A DNA stretch of 45,710 nt from Bacillota bacterium (lineage in GTDB: Bacteria > Bacillota > Clostridia > Oscillospirales > Ethanoligenentaceae), in NCBI GenBank assembly GCA_023391535.1, contig JAEWAU010000067.1:1-45710 (forward strand), given 5' to 3'. The first letter of the stretch is position 1. Each line of letters begins with the position of its first letter. A program made the translations under genes and the position numbers. Shown here one piece after another: positions 8,866 to 16,955 of this stretch. Below the pieces are notes generated by a model. It had not been told where the DNA came from, did no database searches, and saw only the letters and a list, made by a program, of their open reading frames with translations.

Positions 8866-9456
8866 TCAGAAGAACTGCTGCAGCAGCGTTTTAAGGCCGA
8901 TGAGCACGAGCGCGACGCCGCCCGCCAGCTCCGCCTTGGACTGAAACCGCGAGCCGAACCGGTTGCCGACCCACGCGCCGGCCATGGAGATGAGCAGCGT
9001 TACGGTTCCGATCAGCGCGACGGCGGGGCCGATGGAAACCCTGAGGAACGCGAACGACACACCCACCGCCAGCGCGTCGATGCTGGTGGCCACGGCAAGG
9101 AAGAGCATGGAGCGCACACCCAGCGCAGCGCGCCGCGCGGCGGCTTCATCCCGCGGAACACTTTCACAGGCGGCGCAGACTGGTTTTTTGATGCTTTCGC
9201 GGATCATGCCCGAACCGATGAGCGCGAGCAGCGCAAACGCCAGCCAATCCGCGTAACGGGACACGAGCCCGGCCACCTGCGAGCCGAGCAGGAAACCCGC
9301 CACGGGCATGGCGGCCTGGAACGCCCCGAAATACAGACCCACGAGAAACGCGTCCCGCAGGCGCAGGGACGGGATGGCGATGCCCTTGCAGACGGCCACG
9401 GCGAACGCGTCCATTGAAAGGGCCACGGCAAGCAAAAACAGTTCCGGCAGGCTCAC
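8866..9456 (-). CDS. mntP: Manganese efflux pump MntP
   Basis: This 196-residue membrane protein of the MntP (formerly DUF204) family is predicted to export Mn2+. Six hydrophobic segments form two inverted halves. Each half carries a family acidic motif: SMDAFAVAVCKG near residue 15 and SIDALAVGVSF near residue 125. The start is GTG at 9456 with GGGAGGAT about 13 nt upstream; the nearby ATG at 9469 is out of frame. The gene has its own promoter and a leader with an intrinsic terminator, so expression is probably controlled by transcription attenuation. Confidence 0.93.
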   Translation of the reverse strand: MSLPELFLLAVALSMDAFAVAVCKGIAIPSLRLRDAFLVGLYFGAFQAAMPVAGFLLGSQVAGLVSRYADWLAFALLALIGSGMIRESIKKPVCAACESVPRDEAAARRAALGVRSMLFLAVATSIDALAVGVSFAFLRVSIGPAVALIGTVTLLISMAGAWVGNRFGSRFQSKAELAGGVALVLIGLKTLLQQFF

Positions 9457-9529
9457 GGCTGTAAAACATCCTCCCTATGCGTTTGAATACGGTTTCTCTC
9501 TCTGTGTTTCAGCGAATGCGTTTTCCGAT

Positions 9530-9625
9530 AAAAAGGGCGCGTTCCCGCGCCGGAAACCGGGATGTGCAAATTACGGCGCGGATTGTACCCGCACGTTTTT
9601 TCGCCGAAGCGTTCCGGCGCATAAT
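9530..9625 (-). promoter_or_regulatory. mntP leader with terminator and competing antiterminator
   Basis: Reading the minus strand, three short segments compete: CGCGCC (9575-9580), GGCGCG (9546-9551) and CGCGCC (9536-9541). The second and third form a hairpin with a GGAA loop followed by CTTTTT, a good intrinsic terminator inside the leader. The first and second form an alternative pairing that would block it. Two small hairpins precede (CGCCG/CGGCG and GCGG/CCGC). Many mntP genes have the yybP-ykoY Mn2+ riboswitch, but its conserved loop sequence was not found, and the upstream part is only about 75 nt. Confidence 0.6.
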
Positions 9626-9631
9626 ACGGCC

Positions 9632-9661
9632 ATCATAGCATGCCCGTTCTGCGCTTGTCAA
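9632..9661 (-). promoter_or_regulatory. Promoter of mntP
   Basis: On the minus strand a perfect TTGACA (9656-9661) and TATGAT (9632-9637) are 18 bp apart, with an upstream TGC extension. Transcription would start near 9625 and leave a leader of about 170 nt. Confidence 0.8.
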
Positions 9662-9709
9662 CCGGCTCCGCGCGCCGCCCGGAACCGCGATTGTCTGCGA
9701 AAGCGAACG

Positions 9710-9738
9710 TTGTTTCCCGGCCTTTTGTCTGCTATACT
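9710..9738 (+). promoter_or_regulatory. Promoter of the first MBL-fold gene
   Basis: TTGTTT (9710-9715) and TATACT (9733-9738) are 17 bp apart, with a TG extension before the -10. The promoter is back to back with that of mntP. Confidence 0.6.
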
Positions 9739-9769
9739 CTATTTATCCAAGCCAAAGGGGAGGATGTGG

Positions 9770-10579
9770 ATGGCTTACTTTTCCACCCGGAAAATCTGCG
9801 ACGGCGTTTATTCGATTTTTGAAAAGATGTGCGTTGGGGAGACGGTGATCGTGGGCGCGGAGCGCGCTTTGCTCATCGACACAAGCTACGGCTTTCTGGA
9901 TATCCGCCCCACGGTGCGCAGGATCACGAAAAAGCCGCTCCTCGTCATGAATTCCCACGTGCACCCGGATCACAGCGGCGGCAACACCCAGTTTCCGGAG
10001 GTCTATGTCGGGAGCGGCGACCTGCCTTACGCAAACGAGGAATGGCTGAAGCGGCAAAACGACCGTCTCCTGGGCGGCATCGGGCAGCTCGAACCGCGCG
10101 TACGCTGGCTGCTTTTTTATTTTCGGCTGCACCGGTTCCGGAAATATCAAACCGTCTATCACCCGCTGCCGGAGCGGTTTGATCTGGGCGGGCGGGTGCT
10201 GCGCGTTCTCGATTTCCCGGGCCATACGCCGGGCAGCGCGCTGGTGGCCGACCCCGCAAGCCGCACGCTGTTTGTGGGCGACGCTTTAAACCCCAGCATG
10301 TGGATGTTCACAAACCCCGCGCAGAAGCTGGGCGAATACGCGCGGCGGCTGAAGGAGCTGCAAAGCCTGCCGGATTGCGACTGGATCTGGGCTTCCCACG
10401 AGCAAAAACGCATCCCGCTTAAGTTCGCGGGCTTTTACGCCGATTTTCTCACGCGCGTCGACTTTAAAAAATCCGAGCCGGTGCAAAGCTCCGTGCTGGA
10501 CGAACCGGTGTACCGCTACGCCGAAACGGGCACGCCTTACGGCGACATCTCGGTGCTTTACTGCGCCGGGAACCTGTAA
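9770..10579 (+). CDS. MBL-fold metallo-hydrolase
   Basis: This 269-residue protein has the metallo-beta-lactamase fold. The metal-binding HxHxDH motif is at residues 63-68 (HVHPDH), followed by FPGHTPG, a GDAL segment for the bridging aspartate, and a late SHE. This matches the general binuclear hydrolase pattern (glyoxalase II-like and related enzymes), but the substrate cannot be named. An in-frame ATG six bases upstream (9764) is also possible. The start at 9770 has better spacing from GGGGAGG. Confidence 0.88.
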   Translation: MAYFSTRKICDGVYSIFEKMCVGETVIVGAERALLIDTSYGFLDIRPTVRRITKKPLLVMNSHVHPDHSGGNTQFPEVYVGSGDLPYANEEWLKRQNDRLLGGIGQLEPRVRWLLFYFRLHRFRKYQTVYHPLPERFDLGGRVLRVLDFPGHTPGSALVADPASRTLFVGDALNPSMWMFTNPAQKLGEYARRLKELQSLPDCDWIWASHEQKRIPLKFAGFYADFLTRVDFKKSEPVQSSVLDEPVYRYAETGTPYGDISVLYCAGNL

Positions 10580-10700
10580 ACGCGGCGCTTCTTACAAACG
10601 GGCCTTCCGATTTCGGAAAAGAGCGGGCGGCGTAAGCCTCAACCTGCGCCGCCTGTAAAGGATACGCTCCCGCCGGGGCGTAATGCGCGTGCAACACCCC

Positions 10701-11216
10701 TCAGCCCGCCGCTGCCTCGAGAAAATGCGCGAGCTGCCCGTGCGTAACGCCGACGCCAGCGGCCGCGTCGAGCTTCTGCCCGCCGAGCCGGAAAGCCGGC
10801 ACCACCCAGACACCGCTCTCCTCGTAAGCGTGGTCGTTGAGGCGCTGCTGCTCGGGCTCGTAACGGCCCGATTCCAGCGCCTCCCGGAAAGCGCCGGCAT
10901 CCAGAATGCCCTGCACGGCGCCCGCCAGCGCGGCGGGGCTTTCAATATCGATGCGGCTGCGCTGCGCGGCGTCGAACATGCGGTCGTGGTAAGCCCAGAG
11001 GTCGGCGCCCGCGTCGCGCGCGAACAAAAAGCCCTGAATGCACAGGTCGCTGTGCGGACCGTAGCTTTCCGGGCGCGGATGCGATTCGCACGGGCTCCAA
11101 ACGATCGAAAGACCCGGCGCGCGTTTTGCCATCTCTTTGAGCGACTCGTAGCCGCGCAGGCAGAATGGGCAGATATAATCGAAAAACACTTCCAGTTGAT
11201 TTTGCGTGTTGTCCAT
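10701..11216 (-). CDS. DsbA-family thiol oxidoreductase (FrnE-like)
   Basis: This 171-residue thioredoxin-fold protein has a CPFC active site at residues 16-19 just after the first beta strand, a helical insertion, and a late VVPAF cis-proline region (about residue 140). There is no signal peptide, so it is probably cytosolic. It is closest to the DsbA/FrnE/HCCA-isomerase group; the physiological substrate is unknown. The start at 11216 has ACAGGAGG upstream. The 121-bp gap to the converging MBL gene holds a weak GGCGGCG/CGCCGCC hairpin (about 10628-10654). Confidence 0.85.
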   Translation of the reverse strand: MDNTQNQLEVFFDYICPFCLRGYESLKEMAKRAPGLSIVWSPCESHPRPESYGPHSDLCIQGFLFARDAGADLWAYHDRMFDAAQRSRIDIESPAALAGAVQGILDAGAFREALESGRYEPEQQRLNDHAYEESGVWVVPAFRLGGQKLDAAAGVGVTHGQLAHFLEAAAG

Positions 11217-11374
11217 AAGGCAAGGCCTCCTGTTTTTTTCACGTCGTTTTATTTGGTCGTTTTGCAGTTTTCCGGGCCAAAAGCGGGCGGAGCGAACGCC
11301 GCCTCCCGCTGGTGCGGGCCCAAACGGCCGCCGCTGTTTTTTCCGCCGGGGCGCGTTCGCATCCCGGTGCTATA

Positions 11375-11402
11375 AGTATACCATATTCGTGTAGCTTATC
11401 AA
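11375..11402 (-). promoter_or_regulatory. Promoter of the DsbA-like gene
   Basis: On the minus strand TTGATA (11397-11402) and TATACT (11375-11380) are 16 bp apart with a TGG extension. The -35 overlaps the 10-bp palindrome CAAGCGCTTG (11400-11409), the same core found on the gap promoter. Confidence 0.65.
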
Positions 11403-11425
11403 GCGCTTGCGCGTGCAAAAACGGG

Positions 11426-11455
11426 TTGGCAAACGCGCCCCGTTTTTGGTATAGT
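11426..11455 (+). promoter_or_regulatory. Promoter of the ABC-F gene
   Basis: TTGGCA (11426-11431) and TATAGT (11450-11455) are 18 bp apart with a TGG extension. Transcription would start near 11462, about 420 nt before the ABC-F start codon. Confidence 0.7.
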
Positions 11456-11485
11456 GAATATAATCCATTGGAAACAGGTGAAACG

Positions 11486-11497
11486 ATGCGCAACTGA
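11486..11497 (+). CDS. Candidate three-residue leader peptide (MRN)
   Basis: ATG-CGC-AAC-TGA follows AGGTG by 5 nt, about 24 nt after the predicted transcription start of the ABC-F leader. Short upstream open frames are known in leaders of antibiotic-responsive ABC-F genes, where a stalled ribosome changes the RNA fold. Because it is only three codons, it could be chance. Confidence 0.35.
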   Translation: MRN

Positions 11498-11594
11498 TTC
11501 GTTTTTCGCAGAGGATATGCGGCGTGCGGGCGGGCCTTTTCGGCTCCGCCGCGTGCCGTGCTTTGCCGGAAAGCGGATGAGCTGTGCTTTTTTT

Positions 11595-11696
11595 ATACGA
11601 ATATCCGATTCAAAAGCGGATAAATTCCGCAGCAAAAGCTTTTCTCTATGGGTTTTGATGCGGATTTTCATCCATAATTTCATTGGATATTCGTAT
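11595..11696. repeat. Inverted-repeat-bounded element, copy 1 (102 bp)
   Basis: It is bounded by perfect 12-bp inverted repeats, ATACGAATATCC (11595-11606) and GGATATTCGTAT (11685-11696). The inside has a second imperfect palindrome with the core GGTTTTGATGCGGATTTT. It aligns along its full length with the element at 16956-17056, with one one-base gap and scattered mismatches. It has no open frame of note. It lies in the ABC-F leader. It resembles a MITE or a dispersed palindromic repeat. Confidence 0.75.
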
Positions 11697-11698
11697 TG

Positions 11699-11861
11699 CG
11701 CTCTTTCCGGCGTACCCGCGCGGCGCGCCGGAAAGAGCGGGCAGTTTCTTCCATCCGCTTTGCGGCAGACGGCAGTTTCAGCAAGAGATGCGGGCCAAAG
11801 CGCATGCTTCCCGCTCTTTTCTGGAAATGGCGACGCGCCGGGGCGGATTTTTTGCGCCCCG
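11699..11861 (+). promoter_or_regulatory. Attenuator-like hairpins in the ABC-F leader
   Basis: Segment A (11699-11712, CGCTCTTTCCGGCG) pairs perfectly over 14 bp with segment B (11726-11739). The 3' part of B (11730-11741) can instead pair with segment C (11810-11821, CCCGCTCTTTTC) over 11 of 12 positions. The two folds exclude each other. A further hairpin, CGGGGCG/CGCCCCG (11839-11861), stands just before the ribosome site AAGGGGGA (11869-11876). This layout fits a switchable leader, but no folding was run. Confidence 0.5.
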
Positions 11862-11881
11862 CTTCGATAAGGGGGATTTTT

Positions 11882-13408
11882 ATGCTGCAAGCAAAAGGGC
11901 TTACCATCACGCACCGCAGGGACGGCCGCGTGCTGATCTCCGACTTTAATTTCACGCTGAACCCGGGCGACCGCGCGGTGATCGTGGGCGAAGAGGGGGA
12001 CGGCAAATCCACGCTGCTCAAGGCCCTGCACAACCCCGCGCTCATCGCGGATTACGCCGACTGCACCGGCGAGATCGTCCGCGCGGGCACGCGCACGGGG
12101 TATCTCGCACAGGAGACGCCCGCGGAGGAAAAGCCCCGCGCCGTATACGATTTGTTCGCGCAGGGCCCGCTGTTCGAGGCGCCGCCCGCGCTCGCGGCGC
12201 AAACGGCCCGCACGCTCGCCCTTCCCGCGGATGTGTTCTACTCCCCGCGGCCGCTCGGCGGCTTTTCGGGCGGCGAGCAGGTCAAGCTCCGGCTGGCCCG
12301 CGTTCTGCTCGAGCAGCCCGACGCGCTGCTGCTCGACGAACCCTCGAACGACCTCGATCTCGCCATGCTCGAGGAACTCGAGACATTCCTGAACACCTGC
12401 GGGCTGCCCGTTCTGTTCGTTTCGCACGACGAAACGCTCATCGAGCGCACCGCCAACGCCGTCGTGCATCTGGAACAGGTGCGGCGCAAAACGGTGCCGC
12501 GGTGCACGGTGGCGCGCCTTCCCTACCGGCAGTACGTGGAGGAGCGGCAGGCGGCCTTCGCGCATCAGACGCAGGTGGCGCGCAAGGAGCAGGGCGACTA
12601 CGCCCGCCAGATGGAGCGCTATCGGCAGATCTATGCGCGCGTGGAACACGACCAGAACGCCGTGAGCCGCGGCGACCCCGCCGGAGGCCGTCTGCTCAAA
12701 AAGAAGATGCACGCCGTTCAGTCTATGGGGCGGCGGCTGGAACGCGAGCACGAAAGCGCCGCGCAGCTGCCGGATACGGAGGATTCCATCCTCGTGCGCT
12801 TCCCGGAGGACATCGCCGTGCCGCGCGGCAAAACGGTGCTGGAGCTTTCGCTCGGCGTGCTGCGCGCAGGAAACCGGGAGCTTGCGCGCAATCTCCGCCT
12901 CCACGTGGAGGGGCCGGAAAAGCTCTGCATCACCGGCTCAAACGGCGCGGGAAAGAGCACGCTGCTGCGGGAGATTGCGGCCGTGTTGCTGCCGCGCACG
13001 GATATCCGCGCCGCCTACCTGCCGCAGGATTACGCCGAACTGCTCGGCGCGGGGGGCACGCCCGTGGAGTTTCTTTCGCAAAAGGGCGATAAAGAAGAGC
13101 TCACGCGCATCCGCACGTTCCTCGGGAGCATGAAGTACACGCCCGGCGAGATGGAGCACCCCGTGGAGGGACTTTCGGGCGGGCAGCGGGCGAAGCTGTG
13201 CTTTCTGCGCATGATTTTCGCGGGCTGCAACGTGCTGTTGCTCGACGAGCCCACGCGCAACTTTTCTCCGCTTTCCGGACCCGTGGTGCGCGACGTGCTG
13301 CGGAATTTCGGCGGCGCGGTCATCGCCGTTTCGCACGACCGTAAATTCCTCGCGGAGGTCTGCACACGGGAGCTGCGTCTCACTCCAAAAGGGCTTATTC
13401 CTGCCTGA
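11882..13408 (+). CDS. ABC-F family ATPase (ribosome-protection type)
   Basis: This 508-residue protein has two ABC domains and no membrane segments, as in ABC-F translation factors and antibiotic-resistance proteins that act at the ribosomal E site. Domain 1: Walker A GEEGDGKST at 36-44, signature FSGGEQ at 128-133, Walker B LLLDEP at 149-154. An arginine- and glutamine-rich helical linker spans about 215-300. Domain 2: Walker A TGSNGAGKST ending at 360, signature LSGGQ at 431-435, Walker B LLLDEPTRNFSP. The long leader suggests inducible expression, as in Vga/Lsa/VmlR-type genes. The drug class, if any, cannot be read from sequence. Confidence 0.88.
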   Translation: MLQAKGLTITHRRDGRVLISDFNFTLNPGDRAVIVGEEGDGKSTLLKALHNPALIADYADCTGEIVRAGTRTGYLAQETPAEEKPRAVYDLFAQGPLFEAPPALAAQTARTLALPADVFYSPRPLGGFSGGEQVKLRLARVLLEQPDALLLDEPSNDLDLAMLEELETFLNTCGLPVLFVSHDETLIERTANAVVHLEQVRRKTVPRCTVARLPYRQYVEERQAAFAHQTQVARKEQGDYARQMERYRQIYARVEHDQNAVSRGDPAGGRLLKKKMHAVQSMGRRLEREHESAAQLPDTEDSILVRFPEDIAVPRGKTVLELSLGVLRAGNRELARNLRLHVEGPEKLCITGSNGAGKSTLLREIAAVLLPRTDIRAAYLPQDYAELLGAGGTPVEFLSQKGDKEELTRIRTFLGSMKYTPGEMEHPVEGLSGGQRAKLCFLRMIFAGCNVLLLDEPTRNFSPLSGPVVRDVLRNFGGAVIAVSHDRKFLAEVCTRELRLTPKGLIPA

Positions 13409-13446
13409 AAATACGATTCGTATATTTGATTTTAGGGGAGATTTTT

Positions 13447-14376
13447 ATGTTTGCGGAAATCGGGGGCATCCCGTGCGAATACCGCGCCGGCATCCGGGAA
13501 GACGCCGCGTTAAGGGGCAGCTTCAACGCGCTCGCCGAAACGACCTTCGGACTGAATTTCGAGAACTGGTACCAAGGCGGCTTTTGGGGGGACGATTACG
13601 AGCCTCACGTGCTTCTGGCGGAGGGGCGGGTGGCGGCGAACGTTTCGGTGAACCGCATCCCGCTGCGCATCGGAAACGAGCGGAGGCTCTATATCCAGCT
13701 CGGCACGGTGATGACGGCCCCGGCCTTCCGGGGCAGGGGCTTTGCTCGTTTTTTGCTCACGCGCGTGCTGGAGGAATGGAAGGGGCGGTGCGGCGCGGTT
13801 TACCTGTTTGCCAACGATTCGGCGCTCGGTTTCTACCCGCGCTTCGGCTTTGCCCCGGAGCGGGAATACGAGCACCGTCTTCCCCTTCCCGGCGGGTGTG
13901 CGCCCGCGGCCCGGCGGCTCGATATGGAAAGCGGGGAGGACCGTGCCGCGCTGCTTGCCGCTTATGCGCGCGGAAACCCCTTTTCCGCGCTGGAGATGGA
14001 GCGAAACCCCGGGCTTTTGATGTTCTATTGCGCGCAGTTTCTGAAAAACGCCGTCTGGGCCGTTCCGGAGGCGGACGCCGTCGTTATCGCGGAGCCGGAA
14101 GCGGATGGATTGCTGTGCTACGACGTGTTCGGCTCTCCCGCGGCGGGAAGCTCCCCTGCGGCGGGGCTCGGCGCGCTGCTTTCCGCCGCCGCGCACGGCG
14201 CGAGCGCGGCATCAGGCGTGCGTACTGCACGCTTAGGCTTTACCCCGGCTGTCTGCCCGCCGGGAACGAGGGCGGCGCTCCGGTGGGAGGAGGATACCAC
14301 GCTGTTCGTGCTGCGGGGCGGCGAAAATCCGTTTGCCGGGCAAAAACGCATGTTCCCGCTGCTTTCGCATGCCTGA
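13447..14376 (+). CDS. GNAT-family N-acetyltransferase (Eis-like architecture)
   Basis: This 309-residue protein has an N-terminal GNAT domain with the acetyl-CoA loop region QLGTVMTAPAFRGRGFARFL (about 84-103). A second degenerate acyltransferase-like half follows, with a C-terminal region of the kind found in Eis-type acetyltransferases. The substrate is unknown. It starts 38 bp after the ABC-F stop with GGGGAG upstream and may be co-transcribed with it. That would be suggestive of a drug-response pair, but this is inference. Confidence 0.8.
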   Translation: MFAEIGGIPCEYRAGIREDAALRGSFNALAETTFGLNFENWYQGGFWGDDYEPHVLLAEGRVAANVSVNRIPLRIGNERRLYIQLGTVMTAPAFRGRGFARFLLTRVLEEWKGRCGAVYLFANDSALGFYPRFGFAPEREYEHRLPLPGGCAPAARRLDMESGEDRAALLAAYARGNPFSALEMERNPGLLMFYCAQFLKNAVWAVPEADAVVIAEPEADGLLCYDVFGSPAAGSSPAAGLGALLSAAAHGASAASGVRTARLGFTPAVCPPGTRAALRWEEDTTLFVLRGGENPFAGQKRMFPLLSHA

Positions 14377-14390
14377 CGCAAGGGGAGCAA

Positions 14391-14430
14391 AAAGCGCCCC
14401 CCGGCGGGAAAACCCGCGCCGGGCGGCGCT
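14391..14430 (-). terminator. Terminator of pyrE
   Basis: An imperfect GC-rich hairpin (14393-14408 with 14413-14430, loop AAAA) is followed on the minus strand by TTTTTGC. It may also help end the converging GNAT transcript. Confidence 0.7.
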
Positions 14431-14448
14431 TCACGATTCGGAACGCGT

Positions 14449-15126
14449 TTATTCGTTTACGCAGTATTCGGAAAAATAGGCTTCCATGCGGGTGCGCGCC
14501 GTGTCGTCGATGACGACTTTGCCATCCACTTCCCGGTTGTACAGCGCGTCGATGATCTCCCGCACCGTCACGATGGGGTAGGTGCGGATGCCGAATTCCT
14601 CGTACAGCTCCCGAATAGCCGTTTTTTCGCCCTGGCCCTTCTCCATGCGGTCCACCGAAACGACGAGCCCCACCACCTTCACACTGGCCTGCGCCGTGAG
14701 GATGGGAAGCGTTTCGCGCACCGAGGTCCCGGCCGTAACCACATCCTCGGTGATTACCACGCGGTCGCCGTCCCGCAGCTTGCTGCCCACGAGAATGCCG
14801 CCCTCGCCGTGGTTTTTGGCCTCCTTGCGGTTAAAGCAGTAGCGCACATCCTTGCCGTAACGCTGCTGCAGGCCGATCGCCGAAGCCACGGCCAGCGGAA
14901 TTCCCTTATAGGAAGGGCCGAACAGCGCGTCGAAGCCGTCGCCCAGCGCGTGGTGGATGCACTGTGCGTAAAAATCGCCCAGCGCGCCGATCTGCGAGCC
15001 GGAAACATAGTTCCCGGTGTTGACGAAGTACGGGGACTTACGTCCGCTTTTGGTGGTGAAATCCCCGAAGGAAAGCGCGCCCGAACGCACCATGAACTCG
15101 ATAAACGCCTGCTTGTACCCTTCCAT
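14449..15126 (-). CDS. pyrE: Orotate phosphoribosyltransferase
   Basis: This 225-residue enzyme makes orotidine monophosphate from orotate and PRPP, the fifth step of UMP synthesis. The PRPP-binding motif VVITEDVVTAGTS is at residues 123-135, and FNRKEAKNHGEGG (98-110) is the family flexible loop. The start at 15126 follows AAAGGAG by about 13 nt; an in-frame ATG 45 nt upstream would add residues not typical of PyrE. No other pyr gene is adjacent. It lies 76 bp after trxA and may share its transcript. Confidence 0.95.
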   Translation of the reverse strand: MEGYKQAFIEFMVRSGALSFGDFTTKSGRKSPYFVNTGNYVSGSQIGALGDFYAQCIHHALGDGFDALFGPSYKGIPLAVASAIGLQQRYGKDVRYCFNRKEAKNHGEGGILVGSKLRDGDRVVITEDVVTAGTSVRETLPILTAQASVKVVGLVVSVDRMEKGQGEKTAIRELYEEFGIRTYPIVTVREIIDALYNREVDGKVVIDDTARTRMEAYFSEYCVNE

Positions 15127-15202
15127 TCCGCTTTTCGCGCTCCTTTTCCAGAATGTGCGGCAGGGGCTCATACGATTCTCCGATTTTATTCGCAGAAAAG
15201 CA

Positions 15203-15514
15203 TTAGATTCCCAACAGCCGCCGGATTTCCTCTTTGGGACGCGCGCCCACCGAGGACGCGGCCATCTCGCCGTTCTTGAACAGCGCGAGCATCGGGATGC
15301 TCATGACGCCGTAGCGGGAAGCGATATCCGGCTCGTCGTCCACGTTGATCTTGGCGACCTTCACCGTGTCGCCCAGCTCGGCTTCCAGTTCCTCCACAAC
15401 GGGGGAAACCATGCGGCAGGGGCCGCACCACGGCGCCCAGAAATCCACGAGCACGGGCTTGTCCGATTTGAGGACTTCGGTTTCGAAGGTAGCGTCGGTA
15501 ATAGCTGTTGGCAT
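15203..15514 (-). CDS. trxA: Thioredoxin
   Basis: This 103-residue cytosolic disulfide reductant has the classical WCGPC active site (Cys30, Cys33), the buried VDFWAPW strand, and the cis-proline in MSIPML. It is a standard Trx1-like length. AAGGAGAG precedes the start. Its reductase TrxB is at 44568-45488, and MsrAB is a likely electron acceptor. Confidence 0.96.
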   Translation of the reverse strand: MPTAITDATFETEVLKSDKPVLVDFWAPWCGPCRMVSPVVEELEAELGDTVKVAKINVDDEPDIASRYGVMSIPMLALFKNGEMAASSVGARPKEEIRRLLGI

Positions 15515-15610
15515 TTGTATTCTCTCCTTTTTCCGCCGCCCCGTTATTCGGAGCGGAAGGTCGCGGCGGCTCTCGCCGCCCGTACTGCGGGGCCCGGTAC
15601 TAGTATTTCC

Positions 15611-15635
15611 GGCGGCGGGGAAAAGCCCCGCCGCC
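15611..15635 (-). terminator. GC hairpin after htrA, possible terminator
   Basis: A perfect 10-bp stem GGCGGCGGGG/CCCCGCCGCC with a five-base loop lies 37 bp downstream of the htrA stop. The T-tail is missing on the minus strand, so it may only pause polymerase or protect the 3' end. Confidence 0.3.
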
Positions 15636-15671
15636 CGCGCCCGCGCGGGTTTCTTTTTGGGGTGAAAAAAT

Positions 15672-16757
15672 CTACCAGTTGTTTGCCTGCACGGCGCTGA
15701 TGCCGCGGTCCTCCTGCAGCGTAACCGGCGCCGCCACCATGCCGAAGGTGGAGGGGCGGTACAGAGTGAGGAACACGGTGTCGCCGGGGCGGTGCCGGTC
15801 GCGCTCGTGGATGAGCGCCTCGGCGGTGGGCGTCGCCGCGCCGTCGAGAGCCGTGATGATGTCGCCGGGCTTCACGCCGTGGCTCGCGGCGCTGCCCCCC
15901 GCTTCCACCGACGCGACGTAAAGCCCCGCCGGCAGATTTTCCGCCCGTGCGGTGAGGGCGTCTATGGTGCGGCAGGTGATGCCGAATTTCACGCGGCCCT
16001 TGACATAGCCGTAGCGGATCAGGCTTTCGAGAACGGGGCGTGCCGTGGATACGGGGATGGAAAAGCCGATGCCCTCGAAGCCCACCTGTGCGATCTTGGC
16101 CGAATTGATACCGATAACCCGCCCGTTCATATCGACGAGCGCGCCGCCGGAATTGCCCGGGTTGATGGCGGCGTCGGTCTGAAGCAGGTTCATGGGGCCG
16201 TTGCCCACGTCGATATCGCGGTTCACAGCCGAAATGATGCCTTTGGTGACGGAGCCGGCCAGCTGCAGGCCCGACGGGTTGCCGATGGCCACCACCTGTT
16301 CGCCCACGCGGCACCCGTCGGAATCGCCCAGGCGCGCGGCGCGCAGATGCGCGGCCGCGATGCGCACAACGGCGAGATCGGTGCGCGCGTCGGCGCCCAC
16401 GAGCTTTGCCTCGTAGCGCTTGCCGTCCGCGCACACCACCACGAGCCGGGAGGCGCCCGACACCACGTGGCAGTTCGTAGCGATCAGCCCGTTTTCCGAA
16501 AGGATGATGCCGCTGCCCTCGCCCGCCTCGCGCAGCATGTCCTTGCGGTACTGCACCACGCCCACCACGCTGGGCCGCACCTGCGCGGCCACCTGCTCGG
16601 TGGAAAACGGCCGCGTCCGCGCATAGCGCAGGGCGCCCGCCGTGAGCACGCCCGCAAGCAGCAGCACGCCCGCCGCAAGCAGCAGCGCGCGCCTCAGGGC
16701 GCTTTTTTTCCGTTTGCTTCCGGGCGCCGGTGCGGCGCCGCCGAGGACACGGCCCAT
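15672..16757 (-). CDS. HtrA/DegP-type membrane-anchored serine protease with PDZ domain
   Basis: This 361-residue protein is predicted to degrade misfolded proteins at the outer face of the membrane. A basic N-terminus is followed by one membrane segment (about 22-43), a trypsin-like domain with the triad His97 (TNCHVV), Asp127 (RTDLAV) and Ser203 (GNSGG), and one PDZ domain (about 255-345). The N-terminal anchor instead of a cleaved signal is usual in Gram-positive HtrA. It is followed by trxA and pyrE on the same strand. Confidence 0.93.
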   Translation of the reverse strand: MGRVLGGAAPAPGSKRKKSALRRALLLAAGVLLLAGVLTAGALRYARTRPFSTEQVAAQVRPSVVGVVQYRKDMLREAGEGSGIILSENGLIATNCHVVSGASRLVVVCADGKRYEAKLVGADARTDLAVVRIAAAHLRAARLGDSDGCRVGEQVVAIGNPSGLQLAGSVTKGIISAVNRDIDVGNGPMNLLQTDAAINPGNSGGALVDMNGRVIGINSAKIAQVGFEGIGFSIPVSTARPVLESLIRYGYVKGRVKFGITCRTIDALTARAENLPAGLYVASVEAGGSAASHGVKPGDIITALDGAATPTAEALIHERDRHRPGDTVFLTLYRPSTFGMVAAPVTLQEDRGISAVQANNW

Positions 16758-16955
16758 AGGTACCCCCCCGCTTCACTCGTTGGAGCGGCGCGCGAACGGG
16801 CGCCGCCGTGCCGGCTGCGGCACCGTTCCCATCCTATGCGCGCGCGGGGAAATCCAGACCATGCGCATCGGGCTGCGGCCCGCAGGAAAAGCGGGGCGGA
16901 AAACAAAAAAGGGCACACGGCGGCGATTTCTCGCGCCGGCACCCCCTTAAACTCT

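Noticed and set aside
9552..9625. yybP-ykoY Mn2+ riboswitch before mntP
   Set aside because: The conserved loop sequence was not found and the region before the terminator is too short for the usual aptamer. Only a generic attenuator is claimed.
15636..15660. Plus-strand hairpin CCCGCG...CGCGGG followed by TTTCTTTTT downstream of htrA
   Set aside because: No plus-strand gene reads into it, so it has no visible role as a terminator.
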